Made by a program: the position numbers and the translations under genes
Shown: positions 1 through 9,371 of the stretch, piece by piece
Position numbering within the stretch: position 1 is the stretch's first letter
Layout of the letters: every line of letters starts with the position of its first letter
Origin: Gonocerus acuteangulatus
Lineage: Eukaryota > Arthropoda > Insecta > Hemiptera > Coreidae
Direction of reading: 5' to 3'
Assembly (NCBI GenBank): GCA_946811695.1
Contig: OX328123.1
Coordinates: 47,390,253 to 47,454,252 of the forward strand
Length of the DNA stretch: 64,000 nucleotides
Notes under the pieces: generated by a model
Told to the model about the DNA's origin: nothing
Seen by the model: the letters and a program-made list of their open reading frames with translations, nothing else
The model's database searches: none

Positions 1-249
1 AGAATTTGAGCTGAAAGTTTTTATTGTTTTTGTATTTAAGACCTTCAGATTAAACTATCGCATCTTTACAGGACAACGGGTGGTGAGACCCAAATGCTTA
101 CACTATTTTTTTCCTGAAACCTGTAACTTCAATATCTCTATCTCTCTTAAAAAAGTATTACTATGCAATATTTTAGGTTTTAGGAGAAAATAATGTAAAT
201 TTTTGTTCTTTGGTCGTCTTACCAGAAATCCTGGATGAAATATAAATTA

Positions 250-274
250 ATATATATATATATATAGAATATTA

Positions 275-342
<68 letters not shown>
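250..342. repeat. (TA)n microsatellite
   Basis: Almost pure TA dinucleotides, interrupted once near the start by GAATATTAATTA. Open frames here read as Ile-Tyr repeats and are not genes. Confidence 0.97.
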
Positions 343-347
<5 letters not shown>

Positions 348-1500
348 ATTTTTTGGCCCAAATACTGTTGAAAATATTTACATTGCCGGGGTGAAACATT
401 TTAGAGGAATGAAAAAATGTTGTAAAATGAAAATGAATCAATAAAAAAACATAGTTTTAATTAGTGCAATGGACTCCAAGAGTGTAATTACACCACGGTT
501 TCAAAAGCCTCTGACGGCCTTATCTCGAAGCGAAAATTCACCTTTTAACAAAATTCCATTAAGGTAAATTAAAAGTTTCGGGGTCTTCGATGAAAATTTG
601 TAAAAACAACTTTTCTTAATTTCCTTCCTGCGTAATTAACCTAAATGGTGGATCAACTTTGGAGAAAGATGTACTTTACAAAGAAATATAAAGAAAATAA
701 GAATAATTATGTGAAAACTAATGCATTTTATTACTTCTTACCCAAGAAGAAAACATCCTTCATATTAACTTATCCCTTATTCCTAATAGGTTTTGTTTTT
801 TTGTTTCATTTAATTTTTCCGCCAATTGGTGATTACGCTATTTCTTTATACTTAGTTATTCACCTGTAAGTGTGTAAATAAAATGAAAATTAGTCCTTTC
901 TTTGTTGTGTTTACATGTGTTGCTTAATTTATAAAAAAAATAAAAATAAAATAAACAATAAATACGCAAATCAACATCGGTAAATGGCCTTGATTAACTT
1001 TTCTTTTTTCAGATTTTGTATTCATTATTATTTATTATTAGGTATTTAATAAGTTCATCAATGTACTGGATGATATTGAAAAATGATACTGCCATATTTA
1101 CAGTAGCTTAAGATTAGTTCTGAATGTACAGTCTGTCAGAATAGGTTTTGTTGATACGTAATTCAGTATTGTTGTAGTAGTTAGAAGTTGGTCTTAACAG
1201 AATATAAGAGTCAACCGAATGTAGACTTCACGAAGCTTCCTAATTATTAGTTCTTAATTATAATTAATGTTGTTATTTGTTTCTTCTATTCTTCCATCTA
1301 ATGTCAATAAAATTCTAGCTGAATAACAATGCTTATCTCTTTTTCTTGTAACTCGCCCTCCCCTCTAATGAGAGGAATTAGTATATTGTGGAAATTAAGA
1401 AATATCTTTAAAGAAAAACGCTTAATCAGAAACGGGGACAGTTATGTAAGTAGCAGAGAATTAAAACAGTTTCGCCTATAATGGTGATCCCTGAATATCT
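343..1500. other. AT-rich stretch without recognisable gene
   Basis: No frame longer than about 75 codons and no motif I recognise on either strand. Short poly(A) and poly(T) runs only. Confidence 0.6.
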
Positions 1501-1506
1501 AAGTAT

Positions 1507-1685
1507 TCCTGTATTTCACTCCCTTACTACTTTATTTCACACCCTTACTACTTACTGTATTTCACTCCCTTACTGCTTACTGTATTTCACTCCCTTACTA
1601 CTTTATTTCACTCCCTTACTACTTACTGTATTTCACTCCCTTACTACTTTATCTCACTCCCTTACTATTCCTGTATTTCACCCCT
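1507..1685. repeat. Minisatellite, 23-46 bp units
   Basis: Tandem units built on TATTTCACTCCCTTACTACT, alternating short and long spacers (TTTA or TACTG). About seven to eight subunits are visible, with a few substitutions such as CACACC or ACTGCT. The frame through it stays open only because of the repeat. Confidence 0.9.
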
Positions 1686-1850
1686 CGTATGTAGAAAATA
1701 ATTTCGGGGGGCTGGGAAAATTTCGGGGGGGGGGGGGGGCTGAGACCACTTATTTAACTTATTTTTAAGGGTTTTATGACATTTTTACCGATCAAGCCAA
1801 AATTTGGGGGGGGGGGGGGTGCAGCCCATGCTGCACGTCCACGGTTGATG
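1684..1850 (+). repeat. Interspersed repeat C, copy 1
   Basis: Starts with CGTATGTAGAAAATAATTTC followed by long G runs (1727-1739 and 1806-1819) and a GCAGCCCATGCTGCACGTCC segment. The same start motif and G/C-run organisation occur inverted at 4716-4960 and 21650-21890, so this is an interspersed family rather than simple repeat. Class unknown; no terminal repeats were seen. Confidence 0.6.
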
Positions 1851-2089
1851 TATAATGAACCTGCTGCTGCAAACCATTTTTTTTTTTTTTTTAACTATAT
1901 GAAAATAATTTTAAAGTAAGTAATAATAATTTTATTTTCATGTTATGAGTTGTTTGAGTATATTGTCAGTCTACGAAAATAACAGGATTTCAAATTTGCA
2001 TATATATGTTAATATTGTACTTATGCTCCTTACTGCGAGTCGGACTTTTTACAATTTTACTAGATATGAGGAAAACTTACTTACACGAA

Positions 2090-2213
2090 CTTTTAGCACT
2101 TTCCTCCGAAGGAAAGTAGCTATTGAGGTTGCACTCATGACGGGATTTTTGAAACATTTCTTCAAATCTCTATCGATCCTACCTAGTAGGCACCGAAAAT
2201 GACCCACGTCAAA

Positions 2214-2304
<91 letters not shown>

Positions 2305-3270
2305 CGCGTATATATATATATATACATATATGCATATATATATAAAAATATATAGATATATATATGCATATATATATTTATATGTGTCTGTTAACACGAT
2401 AGCGGCTAGAGTTTTTGTTTTTTCTTCACGAAACGTGGTATATAGCGTTCAATGAGCAAACGATTGTACGAGTTCGTTAACCACCAAAATCGGTCCACCG
2501 GGAGGGGGGGGGGGGGTTTACCCCGAACCCAAAACACTAATTTGACCATGCCAGCCGTAGTTTTTGTTATATTTCAACGAAACTCGGTATTAGTTATGTT
2601 GATCTAAAGAGAGACATACGTTGTAAAAATAAACTAAATCGGTTAATTAGGAGGGGGGGGGGGGTTACTCCGGACCCACATTACCAATTTGCCACTACCA
2701 GCCGTAATTTTTGTTACATTTCAACGAAACTCGGTATTCGTGGTGGTAATCAACAGAGAAAAATGGGTTATAAAAATAAACTAAATCGGGTTATTTGGAG
2801 GGGGGTTTACTCCGGACCTAAAGTACAAATATACTCATACCTGTCGTAATTTCTGCTGTATTGTAACGAAACGCGGTATACGTCATGGGTATCTCGTGAG
2901 AAAGAATTGTTATAAAAATTAGGTAAATCGGTCGATTGGAAAGGAGGGTTTACTTTAAACTCTGTTTCATTGGAATTAGCCGGCCAGATGTAGGTTCGCA
3001 AAGGCGCCGCGAGGAGCGCTATCTCCCACTATGGGGACTGTATCCTGTTCCTGCGTCAAATCAAAAGACGGAAAATGAAGTTTTTGTGTATTTATTAAGT
3101 AGTACAGTGTCATATATTAACATAACTCGGGAAGAAAATTATTTACAAAATTAATAATTGACAGTTCTCATAAGAAATGTAAATGAGCAGAACTATTCTC
3201 GTTTTTATTTTATTTATATAGGTTATTTACAGCAAATTATTCAGTAATGTAGTCTACACTACAAAAATTC
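2090..3270 (+). repeat. Interspersed repeat A, copy 1 (about 1.2 kb)
   Basis: A long non-coding repeat. It has a 5' part (2100-2215), an internal (TA)n, and then four diverged modules of about 130 bp at about 2400-2950. Each module has an 'AACGAAAC.CGGTAT' core followed by 'AAATCGGT' and a G run and GTTTACTCCGGACC-like sequence. It ends near TTACAGCAAATTATTCAGTA. An inverted copy lies at 44590-45640, a partial copy at 50235-50585, and a tail at about 19540-19620. The internal modules suggest ancient tandem growth. No coding capacity or TIR was seen, so the class is unknown. Confidence 0.8.
2216..2387. repeat. (TA)n-rich microsatellite inside repeat A
   Basis: TA repeats interspersed with GTATA, CATATACGCG and TGCATA variants. 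In the inverted repeat A copy the same place holds (CA)n(TA)n at 45467-45512, so this is a hypervariable internal tract of the family. Confidence 0.95.
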
Positions 3271-3829
3271 TGAGGAAAGTGCTTAGTTATGAAGCTCCTG
3301 CGTGACGGACTTTTTTATGATAACTGAGGTATATAAATTCTGGCTGCGTTTGGGGTGAACAAATCAGTTATGAATTTTCGTATACATCCTTAATTCGTTT
3401 GCAAACGCTACCTAGATAGTGGTACGTGGAAGGTAACCATTCGAATGCCTGTGATATGTGCCAATTTCGATAGAACGTGTGAGGAGTAGAAATTGTGCTT
3501 ATTGTTTCGTATATATTGATATTGTTTTATTACTTCATCGTTGAAATAAAGCTCATATTTTCCTATCTGCTGTTTATTTGGGGCAGTAGGTTACTACCGT
3601 GACTTGAACTTCCTTCATGCGAGCCAGTATATCAAGTAGACTAGAGGGCGAGCATTCCCTTCCTTGCCAAGTCTTCCGAAAACCGTAAACACCTAGGCTA
3701 TCTTTCCTCTAAAGTCATGTTTCCAACATGCTTCTCCTTTATTATTTATCATAGTTTTATATATTTTTATCTTTGATAATCAATATTGAGGGTAGCCATC
3801 AATATACACTCTACAACAAAACAAACCAG
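3271..3829. other. No gene seen; possible poly(A)-signal region
   Basis: Contains GAAATAAAGCTCATATTTTC near 3541 followed by a GC-richer segment. This could be the end of an old retroelement, but no partner LTR was found in the window. Confidence 0.4.
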
Positions 3830-4125
3830 ACACTAGAGCAGAGGAGATAATGCTCGGGATAGCTATTGGTCTCTAGGCTGGGTCTTCAATGTCTGACAGG
3901 GTTAGGACCCGTACTAAAGAGGGTAATACTACATTTTAAGAAGCCATCCTGCGCCAAAACTGTGGTTAAAATAAACTCTTATTTTTTTATATTTTCAAGC
4001 ATTAATAATTATTAATTATTTGTATATTTTTTAACAATATCTATTTATTTAATAATAATACTTTGTTTTAATAACCTAACACGTCTAATTCTTTATAAAA
4101 AATAATAAAAACACACCGAAGTTTG
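3830..4125 (+). repeat. Interspersed repeat B, copy 1
   Basis: Shares TGGGTCTTCAATGTCTRACAG, GGGTAATACTACATTTTAAG and AAGCCATCCTGCGC with 36110-36395 in the same orientation. The AT-rich downstream part also matches, including a CCTAACACRYCTAATTC block. There is no coding capacity. It may be a SINE-like or MITE-like family, class unknown. Confidence 0.75.
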
Positions 4126-4217
4126 TGGACAGAACAGTAAATAATCAGGGCGTCCGTTATTTTTAGCTGTTAATTAAATATTATGTAAGTTATTATTTTT
4201 AAAATTAATAAAATCAT

Positions 4218-4218
<1 letters not shown>

Positions 4219-4273
<55 letters not shown>
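4219..4273. repeat. (TA)n microsatellite
   Basis: Pure TA tract with one CA near its start. Confidence 0.95.
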
Positions 4274-4274
<1 letters not shown>

Positions 4275-4276
<2 letters not shown>

Positions 4277-4671
4277 CACTTAGGTGCCCAGTAGGATGCC
4301 TAGAAAAATTACTAGTATACTTAAAATATGTGGGCTGAGTTCAAGAAGTCAGTGTTTGAAGACCGGAGAGGTTAGTTTGAGATAAACGATTCAGCTACAC
4401 TGACTGACGTAACGTGGATGTTTGGTTTACCTAGTTCCGGGACTACTTATTAAGTATTCGTAGCTGACCACCATGTCTGACGGAACGTTCAAAATCCGCC
4501 ACCTGTGAGCCGTCCATACCTTAGGCGAGGGCAGCTATACTTGGGTTGAATTAAAAATCTTGTAACCTGGAATATATACATATCTTTGCTCCCCCCCCCC
4601 CATCCAATAAAAATTTAATTAAAAACAAATTAAGGAATAAAATGTGTTGAATATTAAACCTTTGGTACACT
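4275..4671. other. Moderately GC-richer stretch, unidentified
   Basis: No recognisable protein. Less AT-rich than its surroundings, so it may be an older repeat without a second copy in this window. A C10 run sits near 4590. Confidence 0.4.
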
Positions 4672-4715
4672 TGGGAGATAGTGTGGTTAGTACTAAGGTT
4701 CAGCCTCCTGATACT
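4672..4715 (-). mobile_element. SINE1 3'-part fragment
   Basis: About 40 bp (GGGAGATAGTGTGGTTAGTA and the following bases) match the 3' half of the tRNA-derived SINE1 copies at 6945-7249 and 52183-52524. The tRNA-like head is missing. Confidence 0.6.
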
Positions 4716-4960
4716 TGGGCGTATACCAGTGGGGGGGGGGCTGCAGTTCCCCTCCCGAAATTTTGTTTTGTTGAGAACATTTCATATAGAAAACACCTAT
4801 AACACCGAAAAATGTCTACTAGGTGTCCAGAGTGTCTTAAAACACACAATTTTACACTAAAATATTTAAAATTTTCCCTACACCCCAAATGCCTAGGTGC
4901 TCCCAGCCCCCCCCCCCCAAAATTATTTTCCATATACGCTAGTGTCCTGATATTTAACTT
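4716..4960 (-). repeat. Interspersed repeat C, copy 2
   Basis: Reverse-complement match to the family at 1684-1850. It includes a C run at about 4908-4919, AAAATTATTTTCCATATACG on its far side, and a G run near 4731. Relative to 21650-21890 it is in the same orientation. Confidence 0.6.
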
Positions 4961-5236
4961 AAGCTCATATTTATCCATCGAAAACTTAGTTGGTAGGACC
5001 TGAAAAGCAGCACTACTGACTAATAATATTTTTATTTTGTTTTTTAAATTATTATTTCTTTTTCATATTATTGTAAATTTATTTTGAGTTTGTATTTTTC
5101 CAATATAAATAAATAAATAAGGATACTAACCAGCAGTACTAAAACAAAAAAATAAATAAAAAGTGTCAGGGTTCGGTTGTGGTTATCTTAATCAACTGCA
5201 TTTGTTATAGTAAAATGAGTTTTATTGTTTGCCGAC

Positions 5237-5266
5237 GTTTCGGCTTGAAATTCGAGCCTTCATCAG
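5237..5266 (-). ncRNA. Hammerhead-like ribozyme core (candidate)
   Basis: Minus strand reads CTGATGA, then A, then GGCT, a loop of about 10 nt, AGCC and GAAAC. This gives the CUGANGA and GAAA core halves around a 4-bp helix II. One unpaired A precedes helix II compared with the textbook core, so activity is uncertain. The related plus-strand copy is at 5934-5962. Confidence 0.4.
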
Positions 5267-5306
5267 GGCTGTAAAAAAAGTAGGACACAGTTAATACTTA
5301 TACAGT

Positions 5307-5358
<52 letters not shown>

Positions 5359-5654
5359 GAAGGTGTTGTACCTTTGACCACCGAGGCTGTGGCGGCATGT
5401 AGCAACATTTTATAAATTTTGGTGTAATTATTGTTTAGCTCCTTCCCTAGAGGGCTTATGTAACCTACTTTGGATTATTCAAGTCAAGTTATTTATTGAT
5501 GACGTTTTGCCTCATAATATTTTTTGTATTATGTCTTTTTAGATGGAAATCATTTGACAAAGTAGCTATTACAATAAGAAACATGGTGTAGCCTCTGAAA
5601 TTGATTTATCTTAACCCTAAAATTTTTAGCATACTATTTAATTTTCATTGCCAG

Positions 5655-5680
5655 GTATATATACAAGCATTCCTTTTGCT

Positions 5681-5724
<44 letters not shown>

Positions 5725-5740
5725 AGCAAAAGGAATGTAA
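5655..5740. repeat. Inverted repeat around a (TA)n tract
   Basis: ATACAAGCATTCCTTTTGCTTG is followed by (TA)n at about 5683-5722 and by ACAAGCAAAAGGAATG in inverted order. The second arm pairs with the first across the TA tract, so the stretch can form a long hairpin. Confidence 0.8.
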
Positions 5741-5933
5741 AAAAAGATAAAAGCATTATACATGGAACAGGGTGAGTGATACATTTTGTAAGTGTGTGCT
5801 TTAGCTAGAGCTTAAATTAGAAGTAAATATATACTGTTTTAAAACTTAAATGGCTAACGTAGAAAAAAATACAAAATTAATAAGAACAAGATGAAAATGG
5901 GCTTTCCAATGAGAAGACGGTTGTTTTACAGCC

Positions 5934-5962
5934 CCGATGAAGGCTTGAATTTCAAGCCGAAA
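5934..5962 (+). ncRNA. Hammerhead-like ribozyme core (candidate)
   Basis: Inverted partner of 5237-5266. CCGATGA replaces CTGATGA, followed by A, GGCTTG, loop, CAAGCC and GAAAC. Helix II is 6 bp here, but the U4 position of the core is C, so this copy is probably dead. Confidence 0.3.
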
Positions 5963-6010
5963 CGTAAGCAAACAATAAAGTTAATTTTCCATTACAAAAT
6001 GCAGTTATAT

Positions 6011-6558
6011 TAAAATTCTACGACCGAATCAACAACAAATTCTACCTCCGAGTCACTAACGGTCAACAATTTCCTCTCAATAAATGAAATGATTTTTTGA
6101 TAAGATAATTTTCATTTTTATTAGATATGTACCCAATTTATATGTTAAGGCTTGAAAGAAAATAAGTTCAGTTCTCCAACAGCAGTAATAACGTTGAATT
6201 TGAACGAGTGGTGAATGTTTAAAGAATAAAAGAGTAAAATTGACGAAAATGCTACCAGGCAAACCTAACAAAAAAATGTTTATTCAGTTAATGTTACGGA
6301 AATTCGTATTCTAAGCAGTGCGGAAAACGGATCCGAACTGGTTTTTTTCACTAAAACAAATTGCAGGCTTACTTTACGAAGAGCTTCTCCCAGTTTTTGT
6401 TACTCTTAATCCATCTAATCTCATTTAATGAAATTCTTCATACGTTTTTCCTTTTGTAAGCAAAATCGAATAATGTTTTAAAAAAATACATGGTCTTTAT
6501 TTCTTTTACAAAACACGTTTCTCATTAATTGGACTTAGAATCTTCTGTGTTTTGTTCA
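6011..6558. other. No gene seen
   Basis: AT-rich, stop-rich in all frames; nothing recognised. Confidence 0.6.
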
Positions 6559-6755
6559 TTTATTTAAATTTTAACGTCCATTATTATTAACTAAGAATTT
6601 TAGAATGGGTTATCTGTAGGTTACCATCCTTTTCTAGCCAGGATAGGGTTCATGCCTTTTCTTTATTCTAAAGAAATACTGGGAATCGAACCCACGACCT
6701 TTGGCACGGAGTGTTAAGTACTCACGCCTTAACACTCACGGCCACCGGACCTATT
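6559..6755 (-). mobile_element. SINE3 (tRNA-derived), minus-strand copy
   Basis: Reading the minus strand, GGTCCGGTGGCCGTGAGTG gives a box-A-like segment and GGGTTCGATTCCCAG a pol III box B, as in a tRNA. These are followed by a family-specific body with a GAAAAGGCATGAACCCTATC block and a tail ending in AATAATAATGGACGTTAAAA. Other copies are at 17362-17570, 17592-17799 and 49605-49775. A SINE is transcribed by RNA polymerase III and mobilised by a LINE reverse transcriptase. It has no coding capacity. Confidence 0.85.
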
Positions 6756-6944
6756 GTGTTATGTTGCAAAGAAGTAAAAATATCGGCCAGTCGTGGGAAA
6801 AATAATAATTTTCTTACACATTAAACCTTCATTCGAAATACAACGATTTAAGAGTTTATGTTCGCCTGATACACGATTTTTCTGGCTAATAAACATGCTC
6901 AGTCGTTTGTTAAGGGCATGCTACTAACATTCTTGGCCAAAAAA

Positions 6945-7249
6945 GATACACTACAGGCCGCAAGGGCCCAAAAGGCAGACTATAGAATATCTGATTCTTG
7001 ACCATACGGCATACTAGGGAGATATTGTGGTCAGTACTATGCTCAAGCCGCCTGATTTTTCCCTTTAAAGGCCTTTGATTAATTAATTAATTATTGAAGG
7101 GCGGGTGAGCCTGGGGACAGTCTAGGCCCCTGAGTCCAACTCCCGATCGATGATACTAGAAGAAAAAATCTTTAGTGTGCGCTCGGGTTTTGAACCTGGG
7201 TCCCTCAGTTCATTAGTCGTGTGCTCTACCACTGAGCTAACCTCACCCC
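6945..7249 (-). mobile_element. SINE1 (tRNA-derived), minus-strand copy
   Basis: The head on the minus strand reads GGGGTGAGGTTAGCTCAGTG, a tRNA box A, then about 45 bp later GGTTCAAAACCCGAG, a diverged box B. The body contains CTAGGCCCCTGAGTCC-like sequence and the tail block GGTTGAGCATAGTACTGACC. It matches 52183-52524 over almost its whole length. A short TTAATTAATTAATTA stretch interrupts the body at about 7078-7093. Confidence 0.85.
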
Positions 7250-7259
7250 ATATATATAT

Positions 7260-8360
7260 ATAAAGTTATAACGGAGGTCATTTCCGGTGCCTATTCGGTA
7301 GGACGATTAAAGCCTGTTTCCGCTTGTTAAAAACCACAGAGAGAAGGGTAACAGAATAATTTTTCCCCTAGCAATATTTTTAAAAATTAATTTATTGTTA
7401 CATTTTTCGGTCATTTCCTAATGATTTAAAAAAAAAAAAAATATGCGAACCATATTTTGACGAGAAAATAATGATTTTCAACATTCATGAACTAGTCTAA
7501 GAAAAAACAATGTTTTCTATGTTCGGGCTGATGAACGTTTTAAATTGTATTTTCACAATTCCCAACTTTAAATATTCCTAGTTGATTGCATTTGCATTGG
7601 AAATTGGAATGATTCTCACTCACAGCCAGTTGATTATTTGATGTAAATGTAATTTTGTACATTGAATAACTGTTCGGTATTTCATTTCGAATGATTCGGA
7701 GAGAGGATTCATTGTTTTATAAATATGAAGTGATTATCTTACTGAAAAAAAAATTACTTAAAGATAAAACTCATCTTCTGAGACAAGGAATTACTATTAA
7801 AACTCTTTTATTTATTTCAAGTAATTTTTAGTGAATTAAAATGATTCTTATAACCCTTGAATTGCAGGAGAATACTCAAGGGTTTTAGAATTGAAGCATC
7901 GAAACAAACATGAATTGAAGAACAGGCAATCTTGAGAATTAAAAATAAACAAAATAAGCAGAATAGAATTCAAAGCATCCTACATTTTTTGGCACTGGAG
8001 ATGGTTCATAAACAGACGGAGGTACAAGAAAAGGAGGAAAATAATTAATAAACTCCTTGACAGGTCGTATTGTGAAATTCAAGTTTTTAGTATCAATTTT
8101 TCAGTCTAAATCGAGTGATCTATTCTTGATTAAAAAAGAAAAATCCTATCCACAGATATTTTTATTCCGAGTCCCCAAAATATTCAGAAGCCAAGTTGAA
8201 AGAGGAAGTTTTTACTGGCCCCAGCATATGAAAACTTATCTGATCCCCTCTTTGCATAAATAATGTGAGGAGAGGGAAGAGAAACATGGGGACTTTCTTA
8301 AGTATGTAGTTCGCAGGTTTTTTGTAGAGCATTTCTACGGTACCATTGAATAACACATTA
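7260..8360. other. No gene seen; trace of repeat A at the start
   Basis: About 60 bp at 7262-7320 resemble the repeat A segment next to its TA tract (GGTCATTTYCGGTGYCTA). The rest is AT-rich with no motif. The short frames at 8057-8482 show no recognisable protein. Confidence 0.45.
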
Positions 8361-8626
8361 GTCCGAGAGCCACTAACCGCACTTTTCATGAAGTGTTTTA
8401 TGCACCTTGAAATTTTACTATAATGTACCTCTCGGGTAGATAAGAAGGTATGTATGTGTTTCCTGGACATACCTTGGAACACCAGGTACTGCGCATAGGG
8501 GAAAGGTGCAAAAAAATATTTCCCAAAAATAGAGTTTTATTCAGAAGCCAACTACCTTTAATGAAAAATTAAGACAATTTTACAATGAATAATAAATGTG
8601 GCAGACACTTTTAAGGGGTATAACAC

Positions 8627-8675
<49 letters not shown>

Positions 8676-9371
8676 ATTGTTTTTATTCTCATATTAAATG
8701 AGAGTTTTATTCGCGCTGCAAATTATTCCTAATTAATTCAGGAAAAAGATATAGTTTTATCACCTAAATGTGAAAAAAACTAATATAAAATAAAATTATT
8801 CGCGCTGCCATTTGAACTGGAACAGCTGTACAAGATCATGTGAGCAAGAACCGATGAGAGCGCAGAGAATAACCACAACTGCGCGGTGCTCTCATTCACT
8901 CTTACGGTTACAGCATATCATAGCCAACATTTATTTTTATGTTTCCTGATAATTAAAACCCACAAAAGTGTCTGCCCTCTTGTAATTATTTTTAAATATG
9001 TTTATTAAAGGCGCTGTTTAAATCGCAGCGTGTATAAAGCACTTCATTTAATATTAAAAATAAAAACTAGGTACTTTGTTTTGTTTTTTTTTAAATTTAC
9101 ATTTTAACCCCCTTAAAAGTGCCTGCCTTATTTATTATTAATTTTAAAATTGCCTTAACTTTCAATTTTTTTCATTAATAATAGTTGGCTTCTGAATAAA
9201 ACACTTGTATTGTTGAGAAATATTGTTTTGTACCTTCCCCCTATGCGCAGTACCTGGTGTTCCAAGGTATGTTCAGGAAACACATACCTTCTTATCTACC
9301 CCATAGGTACATTATAGCAAAGTTTCAGGGTGGATAAAACACCATGAAAAGTCCGTTGCCAGCTCTCCGAC
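8361..9371. mobile_element. TA-flanked foldback MITE, copy 1
   Basis: Both ends carry GTCCGAGAGC followed by CACTTTTCATGAAGTGTTTT and then a shared block of about 190 bp. That block includes GGACATACCTTGGAACACCA and TACTGCGCATAGGGGAAAGG, in inverted orientation at the two termini. Each end abuts a TA dinucleotide, as expected for the Tc1/mariner target duplication. There is no transposase frame, so this is non-autonomous. A second copy in the opposite orientation lies at 34341-35235, including the central GC-richer block. The element holds a 44-base poly(A) expansion. Confidence 0.88.
8629..8672. repeat. Poly(A) tract inside MITE
   Basis: A run of about 44 A residues. The second MITE copy has only a short T run at the corresponding place, so this is a copy-specific expansion. 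Confidence 0.95.

Larger units (their letters stand above)
5197..6010. mobile_element. Foldback of two Penelope-type 3' ends
   Basis: An arm on the minus strand (about 5197-5285) and an arm on the plus strand (about 5923-6010) are inverted copies of each other. They share TGCATTTTGTAATGGAAA-like, AAACAATAAAA and GATGAAGGCT..CAAGCCGAAACG blocks. The GATGAAGGCT/AGCCGAAAC motif is the hammerhead-like signature commonly found in the untranslated ends of Penelope-like retroelements. Between the arms lies about 640 bp with two (TA)n tracts and no coding capacity. I infer two truncated Penelope-like termini in a tail-out arrangement like the larger palindrome at 31442-33351. No reverse transcriptase is left here. 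Confidence 0.55.

Noticed and set aside
1481..1768. 95-codon plus-strand frame
   Set aside because: Consists of the 1507-1685 minisatellite and the repeat C G-run.
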